64,000 nucleotides of DNA from Dehalococcoidia bacterium (lineage in GTDB: Bacteria > Chloroflexota > Dehalococcoidia > Dehalococcoidales > UBA2162): contig DUFA01000107.1 in the NCBI GenBank assembly GCA_011191975.1, positions 43,077 to 107,076 on the forward strand. Direction: 5' to 3'. Position 1 is the first letter of the stretch; each line of letters begins with the position of its first letter. Shown here one piece after another: positions 8,701 to 15,900 of the stretch. A program made the translations under genes and the position numbers. Under the pieces are notes generated by a model that was not told where the DNA came from, did no database searches, and saw nothing but the letters and a program-made list of their open reading frames with translations.

Positions 8701-9648
8701 GTGGACGAATTAAAAGTATTCACCGGCAATGCTAACCCGAACCTGGCGAAGGCAGTTACTGAATACTTGCATATCCCGCTTGGCCAGTGCGAAGTTTTCA
8801 AATTCAGCAATGATAATACCTTTGTCCGCATCCTTGAGAATGTTCGGGAACGAGATACTTTCATCATTCAGCCTTTATGTTATCCTGTCAATGACAGCCT
8901 GGTCGAACTGCTGATAATGATTGATGCCCTGAAAAGAGCATCAGCCGAACGTATTACGGCAGTTATTCCCCACTACAGCTACGGACGAAGTGACCGTAAA
9001 GACCAGCCCAGGATTCCAATAACCGGCAGATTGGTTGCCGATTTATTGACTGTAGCCGGAGCTAATCGGGTGCTGACGGTAGACCTCCACTCCGCCCAAA
9101 TACAGGGTTTTTTCAATATACCTGTTGATGAACTTACCGCTATGTACATTCTAAGCGATTATTACAAAAAGAGGGCAATACCTGATCTGGTAGTGGTAGC
9201 GGCCGATTTCGGTATTTCGAGAAGAGCCCGTGATGTTGCCGAACGACTTTACGCACCACTAGCAATAATTGAACAAAGACGCATCGGTAATGTCGATAAA
9301 AAAGAAGCTCTTAACGTTGTAGGTGATGTCAGTGGCAAACCTGCATTAATCGTCGACGATGAGATTACAACCGGAGGGACATTGGTTAACGTAGTAAATA
9401 CCATCCTGGAACATGGCGCAACAGAAGTGTATGCATGTGCTACGCATCCGGTTTTCTGCGGACCAGCCATAGAAAGACTATCAACTAGTCCTGTTAAAGA
9501 AATAGCAGTAACCGATACAGTACCTGTTAATGGCGAAAAGAAACTTGATAAAGTGACAGTACTTTCCATAGCTTCACTCCTCGGTGAAGCGATACAACGA
9601 ATTCACACAGGGCAGTCCGTAGGAGCACTGTTCGAACGGGAGCAATAA
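8701..9648 (+). CDS. prs: Ribose-phosphate pyrophosphokinase (PRPP synthetase)
   Basis: Makes PRPP from ribose 5-phosphate and ATP, for nucleotide, histidine and tryptophan synthesis. 315 residues, normal for class I PRPP synthetases. Seen: YSYGRSDRKDQPR (ATP region), VDLHSAQIQGFF (metal/ribose-5-phosphate site) and the PRPP loop LIVDDEITTGGTL. The start is GTG 8701, with AAAGGATGG about 7 bases upstream. secA begins 9 bases after the stop, so the two are probably one transcript. As in this family generally it should form hexamers regulated by phosphate and ADP; that is family knowledge, not seen here. Confidence 0.96.
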   Translation: MDELKVFTGNANPNLAKAVTEYLHIPLGQCEVFKFSNDNTFVRILENVRERDTFIIQPLCYPVNDSLVELLIMIDALKRASAERITAVIPHYSYGRSDRKDQPRIPITGRLVADLLTVAGANRVLTVDLHSAQIQGFFNIPVDELTAMYILSDYYKKRAIPDLVVVAADFGISRRARDVAERLYAPLAIIEQRRIGNVDKKEALNVVGDVSGKPALIVDDEITTGGTLVNVVNTILEHGATEVYACATHPVFCGPAIERLSTSPVKEIAVTDTVPVNGEKKLDKVTVLSIASLLGEAIQRIHTGQSVGALFEREQ

Positions 9649-9657
9649 AGTAATACG

Positions 9658-12420
9658 ATGTTCAAATGGCTCGGTAAACTCGTAGATTCAAATGAAAAAG
9701 TACTAAAGCAGCTTCAGCCGGTTGTAGATGAAATAAATTCGCTTGAGCCCGAATTTGAAAATCTCAGCGACGACGAACTTAAGGCTAAAACTAACGAGCT
9801 CAGACAGAGACTCCAGTCGGGAGAAGACCTAGACGACCTGCTTGTCGAAGCATTCGCCGCCGTCCGTGAAGCAGCGAAACGAACCATAGGCGAACGCGCT
9901 TTTGATGTCCAGCTTATCGGCGGAATCGTCCTTCACCAAGGTAAAATAGCTGAAATGAAAACCGGTGAAGGTAAAACCCTCACCGCTACCTTCCCGCTTT
10001 ATCTGAACTCCCTGGAAGGCAAAGGTGCCCATCTCGTTACGGTTAACGATTACCTGGCAAGGCAGGGTCCTTACTGGATGGGACCGGTCTATCACGCCCT
10101 TGGAGTATCCGTAGCCAGTATCTACCCTCAGCAGGATCCTTCCGAACATACTCCGGCGCGGCTGTATGATCCCGGATACGATACCGGAAAGGAGAACGAC
10201 CACTGGCGGCATTTCCGTCCCATCGACCGGCATGAAGCTTATAAAGCCGATATCACCTACGGAACTACCAGTGACTTTGGCTTTGATTATTTACGCGATA
10301 ACATGGTAGTGGAACTCGACCAGTGTGTGCAACGTGAAACGCATTTTGCTATCGTCGACGAGGTTGATAACCTTCTCATCGACGAAGCCCGTACCCCGCT
10401 CATCATTAGTGGTCCTGCTGAAGAAGCCGGACAACTCTATACCGCGGTAAATTCTGTCGTCAGCGGCATGAAGGTGAAAGTCTTGCCGAAGGAACCGAGT
10501 AACCCAACAGAGTATGAAGAAGAAGCCCAGTATGAAAATGATTACGACTACTTTGCCTATGAGAAGAACCACACTGTCAAAGAGACTTCACGGGGTCAGG
10601 AAAGACTGGCTCGCGCATTCAAGATGAAGGTTGAAGACATATTCGGAGGATTCGGCGGAGAAACACATGCTGCCCTTACCCTTGAAGAAACAAAACTCCG
10701 CAATGATATCCTCTCCATATTCCGCAAATCGATGGCTGCCCATGCATGGTACCAGAGAGATACCCAATATGTAGTTAAGGATGGTGAAGTCATCATCGTC
10801 GATGAATTCACCGGCAGGATGATGTACGGCCGCCGCTACTCGGACGGACTCCACCAGGCTATCGAAGCCAAGGAAAGAGTGAAAATCCAGCGTGAGAGCA
10901 TGACTTACGCTACCATCACTATCCAGAATTACTTTCGTATGTATGAAAAATTAGCCGGTATGAGCGGTACTGCCGTCACTGAAGCCGAGGAATTTCACAA
11001 GATCTATAAACTCGAAGTAGTCGTGATCCCCACAAACAGACCGATGATACGTGTAGACGCTCCCGATCGCATTTATAAGGATGAAGACTCCAAATTCAAG
11101 GCAGTTGTCAATGATATTGTTGAAGTAAACAAGACAGGCCAGCCTATGTTGATCGGTACGGTGTCAATTGAAAAATCGGAAAAACTCAGCGACATGCTGA
11201 AACGAAAAGGAATCAAGCACCAGGTACTTAACGCCAAGAAACACCAGGAAGAAGCCGGAATTGTTGCCCAGGCGGGTCGACTCGGAGCCGTAACCGTTGC
11301 TACCAATATGGCCGGACGCGGTGTCGATATCGTCCTCGGAGGAGTTCGTGAAAGCCGTGATGATTCCGACTGGCAGAAGGAACATAAAAAAGTCCTCGAT
11401 ATTGGCGGTCTGTATATTATCGGCACCGAACGCCACGAAGCCCGGCGTATCGATAACCAGCTCCGCGGTCGTGCCGGACGACAGGGCGATCCCGGGTACT
11501 CGCGTTTCTATGTCTCGCTCGAAGATGATGTCATTGCTCGTTTTGGCGGTGACCGCATCAGAGGAATAATGGACTGGGCGGGATTCGATGAAGATACTCC
11601 TATCGAAAACAAGCTGATAAACCGGTCCATAGAAAGCGCCCAGGTCAGGGTCGAAGGTTATCACTTCGACATACGTAAGCACCTTGTTGAGTATGATGAC
11701 GTGGTCAACCAGCAGCGTGAGTTAATATACGGTGAACGGAGAAAAATCCTCAGCGGAGCCGACCTTAAATCGAACATTCTGACCATGGTCACCGAGGAAA
11801 TCCAGGATATAGTAGCTTCCCACGCCGGTGAAAGCCGCTACGATGAATTCAACGTGGAAGGTCTGCTAGCCGATGTGGCCACCATCTACTCCCTTCCTCC
11901 GGACATAACTGCAGAATCACTTTCATCACTGAATCCGCAACAGATCGAGGAAAGGTTGATCGCCCAGGCCAAGACCCTCTATGACCTGCGTGAACAGGAG
12001 ATGGGCGCCGATATAATAAGGAAGCTGGAACGGCTTATTATGTTGCGTACCATAGATGGTCTCTGGAAAGAGCACCTCACAGATATGGAGGAAAAGCGAC
12101 TCGAAGCCGGCTGGCAGAGCCTTCGCCAGGTTAAAAGTGTTGACGCCTATAAGAACATGGGATATGAGCAGTTCCAGACCCTGCTGGATAACATCCGCCA
12201 TACTGTCGCCCACACTATCTTCCGCGTCAGCCTTGTTACCAATGAAAACCAACGACGGTCGATCCCAAGAGCACAAACTGTATCCGTGCAGTCCGGAACA
12301 TCAACCGCTACCACCTCCACGAAGAAAAACAAGAACCGGGTCAATGGGAAAAAGGTCGGCCGCAACGATCCCTGCCCCTGCGGCAGCGGTAAGAAATACA
12401 AACACTGCCACGGGAAATAA
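9658..12420 (+). CDS. secA: Preprotein translocase ATPase SecA
   Basis: Motor of the Sec export pathway. 920 residues with all usual parts: NBD1 with Walker A MKTGEGKTL and Walker B-type DEVDNLLIDEARTPL, the preprotein cross-linking region, NBD2 with TNMAGRGVDIVLGG and QLRGRAGRQGDPG, the helical wing/scaffold, and a C-terminal SEC-C zinc motif CPCGSGKKYKHC that binds SecB or ribosomes. An acidic insertion (about 270-305) lies between the NBD1 motifs. It is coupled to prs (9 bases apart) and followed 9 bases later by an unrelated EVE-domain gene. Confidence 0.97.
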   Translation: MFKWLGKLVDSNEKVLKQLQPVVDEINSLEPEFENLSDDELKAKTNELRQRLQSGEDLDDLLVEAFAAVREAAKRTIGERAFDVQLIGGIVLHQGKIAEMKTGEGKTLTATFPLYLNSLEGKGAHLVTVNDYLARQGPYWMGPVYHALGVSVASIYPQQDPSEHTPARLYDPGYDTGKENDHWRHFRPIDRHEAYKADITYGTTSDFGFDYLRDNMVVELDQCVQRETHFAIVDEVDNLLIDEARTPLIISGPAEEAGQLYTAVNSVVSGMKVKVLPKEPSNPTEYEEEAQYENDYDYFAYEKNHTVKETSRGQERLARAFKMKVEDIFGGFGGETHAALTLEETKLRNDILSIFRKSMAAHAWYQRDTQYVVKDGEVIIVDEFTGRMMYGRRYSDGLHQAIEAKERVKIQRESMTYATITIQNYFRMYEKLAGMSGTAVTEAEEFHKIYKLEVVVIPTNRPMIRVDAPDRIYKDEDSKFKAVVNDIVEVNKTGQPMLIGTVSIEKSEKLSDMLKRKGIKHQVLNAKKHQEEAGIVAQAGRLGAVTVATNMAGRGVDIVLGGVRESRDDSDWQKEHKKVLDIGGLYIIGTERHEARRIDNQLRGRAGRQGDPGYSRFYVSLEDDVIARFGGDRIRGIMDWAGFDEDTPIENKLINRSIESAQVRVEGYHFDIRKHLVEYDDVVNQQRELIYGERRKILSGADLKSNILTMVTEEIQDIVASHAGESRYDEFNVEGLLADVATIYSLPPDITAESLSSLNPQQIEERLIAQAKTLYDLREQEMGADIIRKLERLIMLRTIDGLWKEHLTDMEEKRLEAGWQSLRQVKSVDAYKNMGYEQFQTLLDNIRHTVAHTIFRVSLVTNENQRRSIPRAQTVSVQSGTSTATTSTKKNKNRVNGKKVGRNDPCPCGSGKKYKHCHGK

Positions 12421-12429
12421 AGTACTACA

Positions 12430-13302
12430 ATGAGTTATTGGCTGGTAGTTGGGTCTCCTGAAAACTGGAAAGTGGCTTTCGCTAATAACAACATTTGGGG
12501 ACTCAGACCTACACAAAAACACCTCTGGGAGAGTTTGACAGAGGGAGACAATCTCCTTTTTTATGTTACAAGCCCAATAAAAGGGTTAATAGGTTTCGGT
12601 ACTGTACGTACGAAATTCAAACAAGACCATCCCCTGTGGCCTGATGAAATCAAGGAAAATAATATCATATGGCCATTGAGATTTGAATTTGATGTTATTT
12701 TCTGTATACCTATTAGTAATTGGAAAAAGGACAGATTAGCATCAAACAGGTTATTCCCACGTGCTGGATTTCAACATATATCAGAGAGTCTTGCTATTGA
12801 ATTAACATCATCACTAAAGTTCAATGAATATCCAGAACTGACGGGTCAAGAAATTGGTATTTCAGAACCGCTAATTGAGTATCCAATCCCTAAAACAAGC
12901 GATAAATCTCAATCAATGCACAATACAACGAAAGACACTCTTGTGGAAATAGGTTCTCTTCAAGGATTTTTAGCTGAATCAGAATATACCTTCGATATCG
13001 GAAAACTTGATGTAGTGTGGCGGCGAGTACTTAATTCTGTCCCTACATATGTCTTTGAAGTCCAGGTTAGCGGTGATATCTACCACGCGTTAGCAAAGTT
13101 GAAACATGCGTATGACCTATGGAATAGTCATATATATATTGTTGCAGCCGATAATGACCGCAATAAGGTGAATAGTTTACTTTCAGGTACTTTTCATGAA
13201 ATTGATCAAAGAATCAACTTTATTGAACTTAATCAAGTAGCTGAACTATATGGGAAAAAGCGTGCTTATCTAGATTTTGAAAATAGCCTTGGCATCAAGT
13301 AG
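12430..13302 (+). CDS. EVE-domain protein with C-terminal possible PD-(D/E)XK-type nuclease domain
   Basis: 290 residues. Residues 1 to about 120 (SYWLVVGSPENW ... GLIGFGTV) match the EVE fold, a PUA-like pocket that binds modified bases in DNA or RNA. After a linker, residues about 175-285 form an alpha/beta domain with D194, then E210-V-Q212 in a strand (VFEVQVSG), followed by a helix and strand (YIVAADND). D-(15)-E-x-Q resembles a PD-(D/E)XK site in its E-x-Q variant (as in BglII). Together this suggests a modification-dependent (type IV) restriction enzyme, but the nuclease call is inference. It starts 9 bases after secA without a strong ribosome binding site, and its base composition is more AT-rich than secA, hinting at transfer. 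Confidence 0.7.
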   Translation: MSYWLVVGSPENWKVAFANNNIWGLRPTQKHLWESLTEGDNLLFYVTSPIKGLIGFGTVRTKFKQDHPLWPDEIKENNIIWPLRFEFDVIFCIPISNWKKDRLASNRLFPRAGFQHISESLAIELTSSLKFNEYPELTGQEIGISEPLIEYPIPKTSDKSQSMHNTTKDTLVEIGSLQGFLAESEYTFDIGKLDVVWRRVLNSVPTYVFEVQVSGDIYHALAKLKHAYDLWNSHIYIVAADNDRNKVNSLLSGTFHEIDQRINFIELNQVAELYGKKRAYLDFENSLGIK

Positions 13303-13313
13303 TAATTTATTAT

Positions 13314-13592
13314 ATGGAAAACGCTGAGATTATCGACGTCCTTAACGGTATTGCTGCTCTCCTCAGAATTAAAAAAGAAAGCATATTCAAGATAAGAGCC
13401 TACGAAAAAGTGGCTAAAACCATTGCGGAAATGGATGTCAATGTAGACCAACTTGCTAGAGAAAACCGACTCAAAGAAATCCCAGGAATCGGCGAAGCCA
13501 TAAACAAAAAGATAACCGAACTCGTCACCACCGGCAAACTCCAGTACTACGAAAACCTTAAATCAGAAATCTCCGCATTAGAAACTGACTGA
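13314..13592 (+). CDS. Stand-alone PolX/polymerase beta N-terminal helix-hairpin-helix domain
   Basis: 92 residues matching only the first domain of bacterial PolX (PF14716-like, 8-kDa DNA-binding domain): IIDVLNGIAALLRIKKESIFKIRAYEKVA, then the helix-hairpin-helix IPGIGEAINKKI. Full PolX has about 570 residues with palm and PHP domains; nothing of these follows the TGA in any frame. It is therefore a truncated gene or a free DNA-binding domain. It begins 11 bases after the EVE gene in the same direction, with no clear ribosome binding site, so translation may depend on coupling. Confidence 0.75.
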   Translation: MENAEIIDVLNGIAALLRIKKESIFKIRAYEKVAKTIAEMDVNVDQLARENRLKEIPGIGEAINKKITELVTTGKLQYYENLKSEISALETD

Positions 13593-13702
13593 CACTACCC
13601 CATTCGACTTTATTTTCGAGTAACATGAGTGGGATTAACAAATATTAGAATAGTGAATCCAATTTTTGTCAACTAACTAACCATTCTTCCCACCCAAACC
13701 AT

Positions 13703-13726
13703 AAAAATACATGCTATAATAAATCC
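13703..13726 (+). promoter_or_regulatory. Possible -10 region for the 13760 gene
   Basis: TATAAT (in ATGCTATAATAAATCC) about 40 bases before ATG 13760, after an AT-rich stretch; no good -35 can be named. AGGA lies about 11 bases before the start codon. Confidence 0.35.
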
Positions 13727-13759
13727 AAATTACTAAAATCCTCTCAGGAATAAACAAAA

Positions 13760-14500
13760 ATGCCCTCAGAAAACGGAGAAATCATAGACCCCCACCCTGA
13801 AACCTCCGAAAACAATCAGGTCATCAGGAAACTCCGGCAGGAAATCACCGCCGGAAAGCACTGGTACCTGGCCCTCCTTGAAGGCGTTAAAAACTGGAAT
13901 GTCTCCGAAGAAACCGTCAATGACCGTACCTGGAATTACCTCGTGTCCGGTGAAGCCTTCGACTGGCTTCTCCTCGCCGAACGACTCTCAGATGCCGTCT
14001 CTCACCTTATCCCGGAAACGGAAAAAACGTCACTCCTCTTTCACAACCACCCCCCGGTGGAACTCTCCCCTGATGAATTCAAAGAGCGTATCGGTGAAAC
14101 CAGGTACAGCCAGCACCTTAATTTCTACTACGGCATCACTGTTGAGGAAGCCCTGCAGACCGCAGTCGACGAGGAGATCCGCAAAGAACGATGGACATCC
14201 GGTTATTACCGCGACAAAGACAACGCCCATGAAGCCTTCCGCCGCATCTACGGTCAGAACCGCACCGTAATGCTTAAAAGGTTCAGAAAGGAAAAAGGTT
14301 ACCCGGACAAAAAGTCGATCAAATTGGACGAGTTAAAGGAATTCACCTACTGGCTCTTCAAGTACCGCCTCAAACAGTCTGATAAAGCCCGTGTCGCCAG
14401 TGATACCCGAAAAGGCCTTGATTGGCTGGAAACCAAAGGCAACTCAAAACAGTCTCATAACCACATCCACCCCCAACCCCTCGACATCCTATCCTACTAA
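13760..14500 (+). CDS. Conserved-looking protein of unknown function, 246 residues
   Basis: I do not recognise this protein. It is soluble and charged, without signal peptide or membrane segment. A helical first half (residues about 20-80) contains WYLALLEGVKNW and FDWLLLAERLSDAV; the second half is rich in K, R, E and aromatic residues (YYRDKDNAHEAFRRIYGQNR, KEFTYWLFKYRLKQS). Its codons look like those of the core genes, with many C-ending codons, which argues for an old resident gene. It has its own apparent promoter. The C-terminal HNHIHPQP is low complexity. Confidence 0.75.
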   Translation: MPSENGEIIDPHPETSENNQVIRKLRQEITAGKHWYLALLEGVKNWNVSEETVNDRTWNYLVSGEAFDWLLLAERLSDAVSHLIPETEKTSLLFHNHPPVELSPDEFKERIGETRYSQHLNFYYGITVEEALQTAVDEEIRKERWTSGYYRDKDNAHEAFRRIYGQNRTVMLKRFRKEKGYPDKKSIKLDELKEFTYWLFKYRLKQSDKARVASDTRKGLDWLETKGNSKQSHNHIHPQPLDILSY

Positions 14501-14943
14501 CCTCTCTTTACCCATTAAAGCCTTGGTGTTGACGTGGCTTTCTAACCTCTCTAGCAATCTTTCTCCTAACCCTACAAACCTGAAATCTAAACCTTGACTG
14601 CCTTAATTCCTATTTTTAGGTCTCTTCCTTCCCCAACCAAGGAAAAGAGTACAGAATATATGTTAATTAAGGGTTATGAGTCAATCCAGTAATACGTTTA
14701 CATCCTTATCTCGATGTTTGTCAAAATGTGAGTGCGGTGAACAATTACTACATAACCTGAGTTACTCGAGCTGGTACGAACACCTGAAACTGGATATTCT
14801 TGACCTTATATAGATATTACTGTAACAATATTGGATGCCTAAGCGACCAAGGTATCTGGAATTTACCAAATTATTGCTTATCTTCGAACCTTAGAAAAGA
14901 AGTCTGTACAGACTCTTTGGATTTCCGATCTGGAGGGAAATGG
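14501..14943. other. Intergenic region, nothing recognised
   Basis: 443 bases, pyrimidine-rich at the start and AT-rich later. An upstream extension of the acetyltransferase frame reaches back to 14800 but has no ribosome binding site and unusual composition, so I treat it as non-coding. Confidence 0.55.
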
Positions 14944-15384
14944 ATGGATACTCACGTAAGTAGAATCACCAAATTCGAAGGTAACCTTATCAAGCATCTT
15001 TTTAAGAAGGCGGGTGGATCACGTACGGATCCCAACCCAAGATTCTTCGACGATGAAAAGAACATCATGCTAATCTCTCGCACCGACGGTGCTGTGAGCG
15101 GTTTTTTGTGGGCTTATATCCTCGATAGCCCGAACGATCCGTTTCCGAAGCTGCTTCTTCTTTACTCTATCGACGTATTCGAACCATTCAGGCGCCGAGG
15201 GATAGCAACCCTCCTAATCCAACATCTTAAGGAGATCGCTCGGACTCACAATTGTCGTAAAATGTGGGTCCCGACCAGTAGGACCAATCTGGCAGCCGTG
15301 GCTTTATACCGGAGAACCGGAGGTGTCGCCCAGAACGATGACGCTGTTATGTTTACCTACGATAATGAAACTCTAAATGCATAG
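14944..15384 (+). CDS. GNAT acetyltransferase, AAC(3)-I-like
   Basis: 146 residues from ATG 14944, which has GGAGGG at 14932-14937, six bases upstream; this decides the start over the longer frame from 14800. GNAT features: LLLLYSIDVFEPFRRRGIATLL (strand beta-4, acetyl-CoA pyrophosphate loop R-R-x-G-I-A) and NLAAVALYRRTGG. The spacing and the 'Y-x-x-x-V ... RRRGIAT ... AVALYxxxGG' pattern resemble aminoglycoside 3-N-acetyltransferases of the AAC(3)-I type, but many GNATs of unknown substrate share it. It stands alone, divided from its neighbours by non-coding sequence, and converges on the universal stress protein gene. Confidence 0.8.
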   Translation: MDTHVSRITKFEGNLIKHLFKKAGGSRTDPNPRFFDDEKNIMLISRTDGAVSGFLWAYILDSPNDPFPKLLLLYSIDVFEPFRRRGIATLLIQHLKEIARTHNCRKMWVPTSRTNLAAVALYRRTGGVAQNDDAVMFTYDNETLNA

Positions 15385-15416
15385 CTGAAAGCTATTAATC
15401 ACTTTGGGAGATAAAC

Positions 15417-15887
15417 CTACTGTACGTCCTTCGGAGCCGTCACCACCAGCACCGGCTTGCTGCCTCCCCTGACGACCCTGTCGGTAACACTCCCGAAAGC
15501 CCACCGACTCAGACCCGACCGACCATGACTGGACATCGCGATGAAGTCCACGTCTAACTCATCGGCCGCTTTGAGTATTTCCTCGGCGGCCTGACCGATT
15601 GCCACCCTGACCTTCGTCTTGGCTCCTTTGTCTCTCAGGCACTTACCGGCTTTCCTCAGGTACGAAGCCGCCGCTTTCTCCATCTGCTGGATCTCCTGCT
15701 CCGTGTACGGCACCCTCGCCGTGGCTTCTCCAGCAACCACGTAATGAGAAAGTGACGAAAGCACCTGTATCAAAGTCACCTCAACCTTCGGTTCTGGTAG
15801 AAACTTGGTCACCAGGTTTTCCACGTAAGGTAGGGCTGCCTCTCCGACCTTTGAACCGTCCAGTGGTACCAGTATCTTCTCTTTCAT
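15417..15887 (-). CDS. Universal stress protein, UspA family
   Basis: 156 residues from ATG 15887 (MKEKILVPLDGSKVGE); GGGAG lies eight bases upstream, so the longer frame from 15935, overlapping valS, is not used. The C-terminal ATP-binding signature G-x2-G with GS (SSHGRSGLSRWAFGSVTDRVV) is present, so it probably binds ATP. Single Usp domain. It lies 13 bases after the valS stop as the last gene of the long minus-strand run. Role in stress survival is family knowledge; no partner can be named. Confidence 0.9.
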   Translation of the reverse strand: MKEKILVPLDGSKVGEAALPYVENLVTKFLPEPKVEVTLIQVLSSLSHYVVAGEATARVPYTEQEIQQMEKAAASYLRKAGKCLRDKGAKTKVRVAIGQAAEEILKAADELDVDFIAMSSHGRSGLSRWAFGSVTDRVVRGGSKPVLVVTAPKDVQ

Positions 15888-15900
15888 TCTTCTTTCTCCC

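Noticed and set aside
14800..14943. Upstream extension of the acetyltransferase
   Set aside because: No ribosome binding site at 14800 and a strong one before 14944.
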